Assembly (NCBI RefSeq): GCF_000214135.1
Contig: NZ_AFIE01000035.1
Span: 1 to 37,154, forward strand
DNA from: Acinetobacter sp. P8-3-8
GTDB lineage: Bacteria > Pseudomonadota > Gammaproteobacteria > Pseudomonadales > Moraxellaceae
DNA: 37,154 bases
Direction: 5' to 3'
Position 1 is the stretch's first letter. Each line of letters begins with the position of its first letter. A program made the translations under genes and the position numbers. Below are positions 24,882 to 33,812 of the stretch, piece after piece. The notes under the pieces were generated by a model, which did no database searches, was not told the DNA's origin, and saw nothing but the letters and a program-made list of their open reading frames with translations.

Positions 24882-25178
24882 ATGAGTACAGTAAAAATGA
24901 ATTTATCAGACTATTTATTCATGCAATTTAAAACCATGACTCCCACTCTTGAACAAGTGGCAGCCATGTATTACCCCCATCTAAGTAAAGCAAAAATATT
25001 AGAAAAAGCGAGAAAAAAGGAATTTCCATTTATTTGCTACAAGATAGATGAAAGTCAAAAATCACCATACTTAGTTGATATTTTTGACTTAGCTTTTGTT
25101 TTAGACAAACGTTACAACGAACAAGCTAAAGAGTATGAAATTTTTACGAAGTCAGCTCTAACGAATTCTCAAAATTAA
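24882..25178 (+). CDS. PrtN-like pyocin activator family protein
   Basis: The protein has 98 residues. FLMQFKTMTPTLEQVAAMYYPHLSKAKILEKARKKEFPFICYKIDESQKSPYLVDIFDLAFVLDKRYNEQ (given here only as positions about 14-85; key parts LEQVAAMYY, EFPF, SQKSPYLVDI, DLAFVLD) matches the PrtN family (PF11112). The family looks like short winged-helix DNA-binding proteins and is common beside integrases. In Pseudomonas PrtN activates pyocin genes; here an excisionase- or activator-like role is inference. AAAGG lies 6 bases before the ATG. Its last 35 bases overlap the convergent integrase gene. Confidence 0.82.
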   Translation: MSTVKMNLSDYLFMQFKTMTPTLEQVAAMYYPHLSKAKILEKARKKEFPFICYKIDESQKSPYLVDIFDLAFVLDKRYNEQAKEYEIFTKSALTNSQN

Positions 25179-26280
25179 GGGTCTGTTTTCTTCGTTTAAC
25201 CGATACATACCTTTCCAAACTCCCCCATGAATCGTGCAAACTAATTTGCTGTATCTGGGGGATAGTGAAACCTTGCTCAGCTAAACGGGTACACCCTTCA
25301 TGTCTCAAATCATGGAATTTTAAATCATCTATTCCAAGCAACTTACAAGCTTTTCTAAATTCACCACCTATTGTTTTTGGACTAAGAGGTATCAGATATT
25401 CATCGCCATAGCCTCTTTTCAACATTCTAGCTCTAACTTCCTGCTCCGATAAAAGCTCAATAATTTTTTTACACTGAGGTAATACATTAAACTCCTTATG
25501 ATTCCCTTTAGAGCCCGTTGGGTTTTTCAAATCACGTATTTTCCATGAGTTGTTATGCCTGTCAAAATCTATTAATTTCATTCGAGTGATTTCCGCTTCA
25601 CGTCTACATGAGTAGATCGCAAACCAGATAATTAAATGCATTGGATAGCTATAGTTCGGATTACGCCATTTTTGTACAAAATATTTTGTAAGTGCCATCA
25701 GCTCATCATTGGTCGGGAGCCTATCTCTTTTCTGACTTGAAGAAATTTGGCGTGTTTTTCGTAATTGCGCTGTCGCTTTGTCAAAGGCATTTAGATCAAT
25801 ATCTATATCCCACATCACCGCTGCATGAGATAGCACCCCTCTAATATGTAACAACTCATGCTGGAGTGTACTAGATGCAACAGGGTCAAGTCCTAGATCT
25901 TCAATGCCCTTTTTGCGTAGGGCCACGTGTTCAGCAATATGAGTCGATTTAATTTTTGTGATAACATGCCGCGCGATTGGAAACTTCTGAATAAGTTTGA
26001 GTGAATATGTTTTAGTTCGTCCATACTCAGCTCCCACTTCCGCCAAATATTTCGAAATAGCGTTAGAAAGAGTTAGATCTATTACATCTTCTTGACCAAA
26101 CAAAATTTCAGGATTTTCTTCTATTTCAGCTTCCCTTTTTGCTAACCAAATTGCTGCAACTTTCTTCGATCCAAATGTTTTACTTTCTTTATATATTGGT
26201 AAATCTTTTCGATTGATTCGAATTTCAGCACGATAGCGTATTGATCCATTGACTAACTTACGCTGCGTGATTGTACCCAT
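25144..26280 (-). CDS. dusA-associated tyrosine site-specific integrase
   Basis: The protein has 378 residues. An N-terminal arm-binding segment (GSIRYRAEIRINRKDLPIYKESKTFGSKKVAAIW) and core-binding domain precede the catalytic domain: arginine in SCRREAEITR, HxxR in KFHDLRHEGCTRLAEQG, a further histidine in SLHDSWGSLERYV and the tyrosine nucleophile in that last motif (about 357). The motifs are complete, so it may be active. It reads away from dusA, starting 131 bases from its start codon. Integrases in this position are known to insert islands into the 5' end of dusA. Direct and inverted GGCGTA repeats precede the gene. Confidence 0.93.
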   Translation of the reverse strand: MGTITQRKLVNGSIRYRAEIRINRKDLPIYKESKTFGSKKVAAIWLAKREAEIEENPEILFGQEDVIDLTLSNAISKYLAEVGAEYGRTKTYSLKLIQKFPIARHVITKIKSTHIAEHVALRKKGIEDLGLDPVASSTLQHELLHIRGVLSHAAVMWDIDIDLNAFDKATAQLRKTRQISSSQKRDRLPTNDELMALTKYFVQKWRNPNYSYPMHLIIWFAIYSCRREAEITRMKLIDFDRHNNSWKIRDLKNPTGSKGNHKEFNVLPQCKKIIELLSEQEVRARMLKRGYGDEYLIPLSPKTIGGEFRKACKLLGIDDLKFHDLRHEGCTRLAEQGFTIPQIQQISLHDSWGSLERYVSVKRRKQTLNFENSLELTS

Positions 26281-26281
26281 T

Positions 26282-26329
26282 TTTACGCCTTATGATATTT
26301 TTACTTATTATGGCGTATTTATGGCGTAA
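26282..26329 (-). promoter_or_regulatory. GGCGTA repeats at the integrase start, candidate operator or arm sites
   Basis: ATGGCGTA occurs at 26310-26317 and 26321-26328, 11 bases apart, and the inverted TTACGCC at 26283-26289, just before the integrase start codon (26278-26280). The arrangement fits autoregulation or integrase/excisionase arm binding. Confidence 0.5.
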
Positions 26330-26411
26330 ATCAAATTTTAAAAAGAGCAAAAAAAGATGAAATAGATGCAAATAAATTCAACACAACACTGATTCAATAG
26401 GTTGATTTTCA

Positions 26412-26480
26412 ATGAGTATTTTATCAAAACCAAGCAACACACAGAATCCTCGAATCAGTGTTGCACCGATGATGGATTGG
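26412..26480. other. Probable island attachment site (attR) in the 5' end of dusA
   Basis: dusA-type integrases use a site in the first codons of dusA, around the VAPMMDW coding region (about 26457-26480). The gene here is open from its start, consistent with the island supplying a new 5' end. A matching repeat was not found by eye elsewhere in the window, so the core cannot be bounded. Confidence 0.4.
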
Positions 26481-27434
26481 ACGACCAAAGACTATCGTTT
26501 CTTTGCGCGTCTATTTAACCCAAACGTCATTCTTTATACAGAAATGGTAACGACAGGTGCTATTTTATTTGGTGGTGCCAATCGACATCTCGATTATAAC
26601 AATGAAGAACATCCAATCATTTTACAACTCGGTGGATCTAACCCTAAAGACCTTGCAACCTGTACCAAAATGGCACAAGACTGGGGCTATGATGAAGTCA
26701 ATTTAAATGTAGGCTGCCCAAGCGACCGTGTACAAAACAATAAAATTGGCGCATGCCTGATGGCAGAACCTGATCTTGTCGCTGAATGTATTGCTGAAAT
26801 GCAAAATGCTGTCGATATTCCAGTCACGGTAAAACACCGTATTGGAATTGATGATATGCAGTCTTATGAAGAAATGCTGCACTTCGTCGATACTGTAGCA
26901 AAAACAGGCTGTAATAATTTTATCGTACATGCCCGAATCGCATTGCTTCAAGGATTATCGCCTAAAGAAAACCGTGACGTTCCACCACTGCGTTATGAAG
27001 ATGTCTATCGTTTAAAACAAGAACGTCCAAACCTACTGATTGAAATTAATGGTGGAATTAAAACTTTTGCAGAAACACAAGCACATTTAGAACATGTCGA
27101 TGGTGCCATGATTGGTCGTGAAGCCTATCATAATCCCTACCTTTTGGCTGAAATTGGTCAATTGTGGAATTTAGAGATGCCTGATCGTTTTGAAATTATC
27201 GATCAAATGCTGCCTTATATTGCAAAGCGTATGCAAGAAGGTGCGCCATTGTCGATTATCACTCGTCATATTTTGGGTTTATTCCAAAATCTTCCTGGTG
27301 CACGTAAGTGGCGTCAGGCTTTAAGCGGTGGCAATGCTAAAACTTTTGCAGATGTTGAAAATGCGATTCTTAACATCAAAGAAGCGATGAAACGCACTGA
27401 AGATTACTTAAAAGAACACAGTGTTGCCCAGTAA
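26412..27434 (+). CDS. dusA: tRNA-dihydrouridine(20/20a) synthase DusA
   Basis: The protein has 340 residues. FMN-dependent Dus barrel motifs are complete: RISVAPMMDWTTKDYR, LYTEMVTTGAI, HPIILQLGGSNP, NLNVGCPSDRVQ (catalytic cysteine), TVKHRIGIDD, FIVHARIALLQGLSPKENR, INGGIKT and GAMIGREAYHNPYLL. TTGAI and the GLSPKENR segment are characteristic of DusA rather than DusB or DusC. It reduces uridine 20 in the tRNA D-loop using NADPH. The island to the left ends at its 5' end, so its first codons and promoter may come from the element. Only a weak AGGT box precedes the ATG. A terminator follows. Confidence 0.95.
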   Translation: MSILSKPSNTQNPRISVAPMMDWTTKDYRFFARLFNPNVILYTEMVTTGAILFGGANRHLDYNNEEHPIILQLGGSNPKDLATCTKMAQDWGYDEVNLNVGCPSDRVQNNKIGACLMAEPDLVAECIAEMQNAVDIPVTVKHRIGIDDMQSYEEMLHFVDTVAKTGCNNFIVHARIALLQGLSPKENRDVPPLRYEDVYRLKQERPNLLIEINGGIKTFAETQAHLEHVDGAMIGREAYHNPYLLAEIGQLWNLEMPDRFEIIDQMLPYIAKRMQEGAPLSIITRHILGLFQNLPGARKWRQALSGGNAKTFADVENAILNIKEAMKRTEDYLKEHSVAQ

Positions 27435-27457
27435 CTTAAACGTTGATCTGCAATAGA

Positions 27458-27481
27458 AAAGCGAAGCACCTACTTCGCTTT
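27458..27481 (+). terminator. dusA terminator
   Basis: AAAGCGAAG (27458-27466) pairs with CTTCGCTTT (27473-27481) around a 6-base loop, followed by ATTTTGTCTTT. Confidence 0.85.
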
Positions 27482-27495
27482 ATTTTGTCTTTATT

Positions 27496-27678
27496 TTATA
27501 ATCGTGTACATGGTTTTACTAAAGAACGCTTTTGGATATTGGTGAAACATTTAATTTTTTTGGTTTTAAAATCATAATGATAAGAAATATATTTCCCTGA
27601 AAGATACTCACTGACAATTGGTGCTTTTCTAAAATAGGTTGTGGTAATGCAACTGTGTAAATCAGATGTAGGATTCAC
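27496..27678 (-). CDS. Small hypothetical protein
   Basis: A 60-residue frame, MNPTSDLHSCITTTYFRKAPIV at the start and KPCTRL at the end, with three cysteines. An in-frame stop lies directly before the ATG and no good ribosome binding site is seen. It follows the 100-residue gene on the same strand with 24 bases between. It may be a real small gene of the tcdA transcript or chance. Confidence 0.35.
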   Translation of the reverse strand: MNPTSDLHSCITTTYFRKAPIVSEYLSGKYISYHYDFKTKKIKCFTNIQKRSLVKPCTRL

Positions 27679-27702
27679 TTTGATCAGCTCAACAAATTGA
27701 GT

Positions 27703-28005
27703 TTACTGACGAATTTGATCTTGTAATTTTAAAATACGATTCATATTTTGGAACTCTGCGGACTGAGTAACTTGTTGTATATTTTTAAAATGACAAGCCT
27801 TGATCACATCATCATGATATTGATGCATTGACCAAACCAATAATGACTGCATATCACTCATCATTTCTTTAGCTTCATTAACTTGATTTTTAATATAAAA
27901 ATGACGAACCGTTGAATAAATAAAATATACCATTCCGAAAATCAAAATTATCCCGAGAGCTAGCGTTTTAAAATCTAGTTTAGGACGATCTGAAAAATGA
28001 GTCAT
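27703..28005 (-). CDS. Hypothetical single-pass membrane protein
   Basis: The protein has 100 residues. A short cytoplasmic start (MTHFSDRPKLDFK) precedes one membrane helix (TLALGIILIFGMVYFIYSTV, about 14-33), then a charged helical domain with Q-rich C-terminus. No family was recognised. It lies 45 bases downstream of tcdA on the same strand, so probably shares its transcript. Confidence 0.65.
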   Translation of the reverse strand: MTHFSDRPKLDFKTLALGIILIFGMVYFIYSTVRHFYIKNQVNEAKEMMSDMQSLLVWSMHQYHDDVIKACHFKNIQQVTQSAEFQNMNRILKLQDQIRQ

Positions 28006-28050
28006 GATATTGATCTACAAGCTTAACTTAGCAATAAAAACAACAAATCA

Positions 28051-28821
28051 TTATTGTTTGGCTTTAATCTGATCCAGTTTCTTCAACACTTCCGCTACAG
28101 CGATCATGGCAAAACTTGAAGTCACAACCACCGCAGAACCATAACCACCACAACGTAGACCTGCACTTGCACAGACATCAGCGCTAGAAAATGGATTATC
28201 AATTGAATAAACACAAGTAATGCCAAACTTCTCTTTCGGCTTTTTACAAATCCCTTTCGAGCGTAATTGTGCACGTAATTTTGCTAGCATCGGATCTTGT
28301 TCTGTCTTTGATAAATCAGCAACACGTATTTTAAGTGGGTCGAGTTTTCCGCCTGCGCCACCTGAAACAATCAGCGGAATTTTATTAAAACGGCAATGTA
28401 GCATGAGTGCTAATTTTGCTTTGACATCATCAATACAATCTAGAATTAAGTCTGGGACATTTTCTAAAATTTCTTTCACATTTTCAGGTGTTAAATAATC
28501 TTCAATTAAATTAATTTTGATGCGTGGATTAATTGAGCGGCAACGTTCTGCCATCACTTCAATTTTTTCATGTCCCAAAGTAGAAGTCATCGCAGGCAAT
28601 TGTCGATTGATATTCGATGCTGCAATGGAATCCATATCGACCAGTGTTAATTCACCAACACCTGTACGTGCCAAAGCTTCCACTGCCCAAGAACCTACTC
28701 CGCCAATACCGATCACCATCACATGACTTTTCTCATAGTGATTAAATGCATCATCCCCATAAATTTTGGCTACACCTGCAAAGCGGCGGTCATATTCATC
28801 ATCTTGGAGAAGGTTGGTCAT
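28051..28821 (-). CDS. tcdA: tRNA threonylcarbamoyladenosine dehydratase TcdA (CsdL)
   Basis: The protein has 256 residues. The E1-like ThiF/MoeB nucleotide-binding core is clear: VMVIGIGGVGSWAVEALARTGVGELTLVDMD (glycine loop about 36-41), SNINRQ, and DCIDDVKAKLALMLHC. It begins RFAGVAKIYGDDAF as usual for YgdL/TcdA. It activates the N6-threonylcarbamoyl group of tRNA A37 with ATP to form the cyclic ct6A. Membrane anchoring seen in E. coli is not obvious here. Confidence 0.93.
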   Translation of the reverse strand: MTNLLQDDEYDRRFAGVAKIYGDDAFNHYEKSHVMVIGIGGVGSWAVEALARTGVGELTLVDMDSIAASNINRQLPAMTSTLGHEKIEVMAERCRSINPRIKINLIEDYLTPENVKEILENVPDLILDCIDDVKAKLALMLHCRFNKIPLIVSGGAGGKLDPLKIRVADLSKTEQDPMLAKLRAQLRSKGICKKPKEKFGITCVYSIDNPFSSADVCASAGLRCGGYGSAVVVTSSFAMIAVAEVLKKLDQIKAKQ

Positions 28822-28899
28822 GTTCTACATCAATTCAAAAGTACAGCTTAGTATTTTACTCATTTATCTAAAAGGTGTCTTGTCTAAGCGCAATAAAAA

Positions 28900-28924
28900 A
28901 AGCCCTGCAAGATCAGCAGGGCTT
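28900..28924 (-). terminator. acnA intrinsic terminator
   Basis: A 9-base stem AAGCCCTGC/GCAGGGCTT with a 7-base loop is followed leftward by TTTTTTATTG. It separates acnA from tcdA. Confidence 0.92.
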
Positions 28925-28953
28925 GGAAAACTGAAACTTAAAGTCGATCTATT

Positions 28954-31710
28954 TTAAGAAGCAATCAAATTACGCAAGACATAATGCAAGATACCGCCCG
29001 CTTTAAAATATTCCACTTCATTCAAGGTATCAATACGACATAACACTTGGAAATGATCTACACGGCCATCTGCGCGTTTAACTTCTACCTGCAATATTTG
29101 ATTGGGTTGAATGTCATCCGAAAGCCCAAGAATTGAAAGCTGTTCTTGCCCTGTCAGTTGTAGGCTTTGACGTGTTTGCCCTTCTACAAACTGCAAAGGT
29201 AGAACGCCCATTCCAACTAAATTGGAGCGGTGAATACGTTCAAAGCTTTCAGCAATTACCGCCTTAATGCCTAATAAATTGGTTCCTTTGGCAGCCCAAT
29301 CTCGTGATGAGCCTGTGCCATATTCTTTACCAGCAATAATGACCAATGGCGTACCATCATGTTGATATTTCATGGCTGCATCATATATCGCCAGTTGTTC
29401 TCCTGTCGGAACATAGAGCGTATTCCCTCCTTCAGCACCACCTAACATTTCGTTTTTAATACGAATATTGGCAAATGTTCCTCGCATCATCACTTCATGG
29501 TTACCACGGCGAGAACCATAGGAGTTAAAATCGCTCGGTGCTACACCTTGCGCCTGTAAGTATCGCCCTGCGGGACTATCCTTTTTAATATTCCCTGCGG
29601 GTGAAATATGATCCGTAGTGACTGAATCACCTAAAACTGCAAGAATTCTGGCATTTTCAATGTTCTGAATGGCTTTGATCGGTTGATTGATTTGATCAAA
29701 GAACGGCGGGTGACGAATATAGGTTGAATGAACATCCCATTCATACGTTTGACTATCTGGAATTTGAATAGCTTTCCATTGATCATCGCCTTCAAAAACA
29801 GCAGCATATTCCTTATGGAACATCGCCGTATTTACTTTTTGTAGCACTTCATCAATTTCAGCTTGAGATGGCCAAATATCTTTTAAATAAACATTCTGTC
29901 CATTGCCGTCAACCCCTAAAGGCTCAACCGTAATATCATTTCGAATCGTCCCTAATAATCCAAAAGCGACGACTAAAGGCGGTGAAGCCAACCAGTTGGT
30001 TTTGACTAAAGGATGCACTCGCCCTTCAAAGTTACGATTCCCTGAAAGTACAGAAGCAACATTTAAGTCATAACATTGAATTGCATCTTCAATAGGTTTA
30101 GGTAATGGCCCTGAATTACCAATACAAGTGGTACAACCATAACCCACCAAGTTATATCCAAGTTGATCTAAATAGCTCATTAAACCCGATGCTTTCAGAT
30201 AATCAGTCACAACTTTCGAACCCGGAGCCAATGAGCTTTTCACCCAAGGTTTACGTTGTAAGCCACGTTCAACTGCTTTTTTAGCCAATAAACCTGCTGC
30301 TAACATCACACTTGGATTCGAGGTATTGGTACATGATGTAATCGCTGAAATCACAACATCACCATGCACTAAAGGATAGCTTTTACCATTAATCACGCAG
30401 TGTGGATGTTCAGCTTGTACCGCCGATTGCTTCGCATCAACTGCTGTTCCTGCCCCACCTTCATTGATTAGACGCTCTTGATCATTCTTGGTTGGTTTGA
30501 GATCGAGTTCGATCAATTTTTGGAAAGTTTGTGGAATATCGGATAATTTAACACGGTCTTGAGGTCGTTTAGGCCCTGCAACACTGGCTTCGACTGTACC
30601 CATATCTAAAGACAAGGTATCCGTAAAAATCGGTTCGTCCCCAGCATGACGCCATAAACCTTGTTCTTTGCAGTAAGCTTCAACCAATGCGATACGATCC
30701 GCATTTCGCCCTGTTAAGCGCAAGTATCCTAAAGTCACTTCATCAATGGGGAAGAAGCCACAGGTTGCACCGTATTCAGGTGCCATATTGGCAATGGTAG
30801 CTCGATCAGCAAGTGGTAAATCAGCTAAACCATCCCCATAAAATTCAACGAATTTTCCAACTACACCTTTCTGACGTAACATCTGGGTAATGGTTAAAAC
30901 AAGGTCTGTTGCAGTGATACCTTCTGGTAATTTTCCAGTTAGTTTTAAACCAATCACTTCAGGAATCAGCATAGAAATTGGCTGTCCGAGCATTGCGGCT
31001 TCAGCTTCGATTCCACCAACGCCCCACCCCAATACGCCTAAACCATTGATCATAGTGGTATGAGAATCTGTTCCGACTAAGGTATCTGGAAAAGCAAAAG
31101 TTTCACCATCATGTTCATTTAACCAAACCACTTGAGCTAAATATTCAAGATTGACCTGATGGCAAATCCCTGTTCCCGGCGGTACGACACTAAAATTATT
31201 AAATGCTGATTGCCCCCAACGCAGAAATTGATAACGCTCGCCATTGCGCTGCATTTCAATTTCGACATTTTCAGAAAAAGCATTTTTATTTCCGAAATAA
31301 TCAACCATCACCGAATGGTCAATCACTAAATCCACAGGTGATAATGGATTGATTAAATTGGGATCTTTCCCTGCATCTTGCATTGCTGCACGCATGGCAG
31401 CTAAATCAACAACTGCAGGCACACCTGTAAAATCCTGCATTAAAACCCGTGCAGGTCTGTATTGAATTTCTTGATCTGAGCTTCGTGTTTTCTGCCAATT
31501 GACAATGGCTTCAACATGCGCCTTATTCACCGTAATATCATCTTCAAATCTCAGTAAATTTTCCAGTAACACTTTGAGTGACTTGGGTAATCTTGAGATA
31601 TCACCTAATGTAGATTGGACTTCTTTCAAACTGAAAATTTGGTAGTCTTCCGCACCTACCTTTAGATCTTTTAAAGCCTTAAAACTATTGATATGACTAT
31701 ACGTTGCCAT
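28954..31710 (-). CDS. acnA: Aconitate hydratase AcnA
   Basis: The protein has 918 residues, slightly longer than E. coli AcnA (about 890). The iron-sulfur ligands are present: [11 protein letters not shown] and [14 protein letters not shown]. Other AcnA/IRP motifs include [58 protein letters not shown] and the swivelling domain [16 protein letters not shown] and [19 protein letters not shown]. It interconverts citrate and isocitrate through cis-aconitate. GGAGG lies 8 bases before the ATG. Upstream promoter boxes are not clear in the 179-base gap to tatD. Confidence 0.97.
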   Translation of the reverse strand: MATYSHINSFKALKDLKVGAEDYQIFSLKEVQSTLGDISRLPKSLKVLLENLLRFEDDITVNKAHVEAIVNWQKTRSSDQEIQYRPARVLMQDFTGVPAVVDLAAMRAAMQDAGKDPNLINPLSPVDLVIDHSVMVDYFGNKNAFSENVEIEMQRNGERYQFLRWGQSAFNNFSVVPPGTGICHQVNLEYLAQVVWLNEHDGETFAFPDTLVGTDSHTTMINGLGVLGWGVGGIEAEAAMLGQPISMLIPEVIGLKLTGKLPEGITATDLVLTITQMLRQKGVVGKFVEFYGDGLADLPLADRATIANMAPEYGATCGFFPIDEVTLGYLRLTGRNADRIALVEAYCKEQGLWRHAGDEPIFTDTLSLDMGTVEASVAGPKRPQDRVKLSDIPQTFQKLIELDLKPTKNDQERLINEGGAGTAVDAKQSAVQAEHPHCVINGKSYPLVHGDVVISAITSCTNTSNPSVMLAAGLLAKKAVERGLQRKPWVKSSLAPGSKVVTDYLKASGLMSYLDQLGYNLVGYGCTTCIGNSGPLPKPIEDAIQCYDLNVASVLSGNRNFEGRVHPLVKTNWLASPPLVVAFGLLGTIRNDITVEPLGVDGNGQNVYLKDIWPSQAEIDEVLQKVNTAMFHKEYAAVFEGDDQWKAIQIPDSQTYEWDVHSTYIRHPPFFDQINQPIKAIQNIENARILAVLGDSVTTDHISPAGNIKKDSPAGRYLQAQGVAPSDFNSYGSRRGNHEVMMRGTFANIRIKNEMLGGAEGGNTLYVPTGEQLAIYDAAMKYQHDGTPLVIIAGKEYGTGSSRDWAAKGTNLLGIKAVIAESFERIHRSNLVGMGVLPLQFVEGQTRQSLQLTGQEQLSILGLSDDIQPNQILQVEVKRADGRVDHFQVLCRIDTLNEVEYFKAGGILHYVLRNLIAS

Positions 31711-31889
31711 AGGTGAATCCTCCGGCTGAGCATGATTTCCATTCGAACTTTTATTATTCAGGTTAGTACGAGGTACAACACTATTCTTCTAATGTAAGCC
31801 AAATTTTAGCTATTCGTGTTATGAATTGGTTATTTTTCAAATTTACGTTTTTTAGACTTAAAACAATTCAAGCAGGCTTTATGCAGATT

Positions 31890-32711
31890 TTATACAGACA
31901 ACGCTAACGCCGTTAAGGAGTTTTGCCATAACTGCTGTGCAAGCTGTTGTTGTGGCATCGCTAATGTGTTGGCTAAACCCTCTAAGACATAAGGCAAATT
32001 TACAGGCGTATTACGAGTGCGATGTTCTGTTGAAGTCTGACAACACAACGGCGTCATATCTGGGCAATCCGTTTCGATGACTAAATGCTCTGCACCAATT
32101 TCTTCAACTACACGATGTAGCTTTTTGGCATTTGGATTAGTGATTTGTCCTGTTACACCAATTTTAAAACCTAATTTAATAAAAGCTTTAGCTTCTTCAA
32201 CACCACCACTAAAGGCATGCGCAATTCCACCATTACTAAATTGATGCTGTTTTAACATTGCCAATACTTCCGCATGAGTTTTGCGAATATGTAAAAGAAT
32301 GGGTTTATCAAATTGTTGTGCTAATTCAATCTGTGCTGCAAAAAAATCTTTTTGCTTTTGGAAAATATCAGCTTGTCGATGTTGCTTTAGAAAAGTGTCT
32401 AAACCAATTTCACCCACTGCAACACAATCATGGGTTTTAAGAATTCGTTCTAAATCATTTAAATATTCAATTTGATGTTGCTCAATATAAAAAGGATGCA
32501 ATCCCGGAGCAAGATAGCTTTTAGGTGCATCCACTAAACGATTTAAATAATGATGCGTATCAATCAAATCATTAAATCGTTCATGTAAAAAACCAATCAA
32601 AACTAAGCCTTCTACACCAACAGCTTTTGCTTGATACGCTAAAGCTTCCCGATCTGCATCAAAATCGGGAACATCAAAATGGGTATGCGTATCAAACAAA
32701 GACAAAGTCAT
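31890..32711 (-). CDS. TatD family hydrolase / deoxyribonuclease
   Basis: The protein has 273 residues. Metal ligands of the TatD amidohydrolase fold are in order: FDTHTHFD (start), AVGEIGLDTF, PILLHIRKTH, GIAHAFSGG and VIETDCPDMTP. Members are 3'-5' DNases with roles in DNA repair or quality control. The start overlaps the stop of the upstream lipoprotein gene by one base (TAATG), so the two are translationally coupled. The TatD/YcfH/YjjV branch cannot be fixed by eye. Confidence 0.92.
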   Translation of the reverse strand: MTLSLFDTHTHFDVPDFDADREALAYQAKAVGVEGLVLIGFLHERFNDLIDTHHYLNRLVDAPKSYLAPGLHPFYIEQHQIEYLNDLERILKTHDCVAVGEIGLDTFLKQHRQADIFQKQKDFFAAQIELAQQFDKPILLHIRKTHAEVLAMLKQHQFSNGGIAHAFSGGVEEAKAFIKLGFKIGVTGQITNPNAKKLHRVVEEIGAEHLVIETDCPDMTPLCCQTSTEHRTRNTPVNLPYVLEGLANTLAMPQQQLAQQLWQNSLTALALSV

Positions 32712-33676
32712 TATGAAGCGGCTTTTGCATTTGCAACAACAGACGATGCGGGTTGATCTACTTGCATTTCTGCTGGGAAATATTGTGGTTTTAATACGCC
32801 TTTTAATTGACTATATGGAATCGTTAACCGTGGTAATCCAACCACATAAGGCCCAATATCATACTCACCATATTGTAGGATTAAGCCTTGTTTCCCTAAA
32901 TAGAAATTGTCAGTTAATTTGAATTTCCAAGCTTGTTCATACTCAGCCACATTTTCAGCAAGCTTAGAATCTATAACCCACACTTTAAATGCACCATGAG
33001 CCAATTGCTTTAACTTGTCTTTTTGATTTTCTTGAAGAATTTGATCTAATTCAACTTGCTTCTTGGTTTTTAAATCGAAGTTAAAATAAGTTTGTGCAGA
33101 AGAACCATGCGCCCCACCTAAAAAACTACTGCTATTCAATACCACTGTAGCCAATGGCAGTTCCGCATTTAAGATTTTTGGACTGATGGTTAAACTCAGT
33201 TGACCACTTGCACCTAAATTTTGTAATTCTTTCTGTAACTCAAGAAATGAGTTCACATAAGGCTGTACTCGATCCTGCATTTGTTGGGCAGATGTTTTGC
33301 TGGCATTTTCCTGTATTTCACTAGCAGAAGATTGATTTTGCTCGAAATCTTTTTTAGATTTATTGACTTGAGCGACATCTAAAATACGATCTAAATTACT
33401 CAAAATCGCTTGGTCAATAATTTCATCAACAAAAGGTTGATTACTGTGCAAACGATCCACTGAAAATTCAGGACAACTATTACCACTGCACTCAGGCAAA
33501 GTAAATTTGAGTTTTTCAGTATCACCCTGTAAAAGCATTGATGTATCAACAACTTGTGATGTTGCAGTTTGATCTACAGATTTATCTGTATTTTTAGGGT
33601 CAGTTTTCTGACACCCCATCATTCCTAAAACAACGACCAATATTGATAATGCTAAAGTGTTTTTTTGATTCAACAT
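32711..33676 (-). CDS. DUF3298 (RsiV-like) domain lipoprotein
   Basis: The protein has 321 residues. A lipoprotein signal ends LGMMGC (Cys about 22). After a polar linker it has PECSGNSCPEFSVDRL, a possible CX4C disulfide, and then LGGAHGSSAQTYFNFDLKTKKQVELDQIL, the DUF3298/RsiV motif. The C-terminus GEYDIGPYVVGLPRLTIPYSQLKGVLKPQY completes that domain. It is probably anchored at a membrane facing the periplasm. The role is unknown; in Bacillus RsiV binds lysozyme, which need not apply. It is coupled to tatD and related to the next gene upstream. Confidence 0.85.
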   Translation of the reverse strand: MLNQKNTLALSILVVVLGMMGCQKTDPKNTDKSVDQTATSQVVDTSMLLQGDTEKLKFTLPECSGNSCPEFSVDRLHSNQPFVDEIIDQAILSNLDRILDVAQVNKSKKDFEQNQSSASEIQENASKTSAQQMQDRVQPYVNSFLELQKELQNLGASGQLSLTISPKILNAELPLATVVLNSSSFLGGAHGSSAQTYFNFDLKTKKQVELDQILQENQKDKLKQLAHGAFKVWVIDSKLAENVAEYEQAWKFKLTDNFYLGKQGLILQYGEYDIGPYVVGLPRLTIPYSQLKGVLKPQYFPAEMQVDQPASSVVANAKAAS

Positions 33677-33812
33677 CTCACAAACCTATCTGAGATTTAA
33701 AAATATCTATATTCAATAGCCTATTCTTCTCAATGCAAATCCTCAATCAAAATTTGTATCGAATTAGAACATTATTGAAAATGTAAAATTACGTTTTGAT
33801 ACAGACTAAACT

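Noticed and set aside
17009-26480. A tRNA gene as attachment site for the island
   Set aside because: No tRNA cloverleaf sequence was seen near the integrase; the neighbouring dusA gene is the known target of such integrases.
26412-27434. DusC or DusB identity
   Set aside because: The TTGAI and GLSPKENR segments are typical of DusA, and the integrase position also fits dusA.
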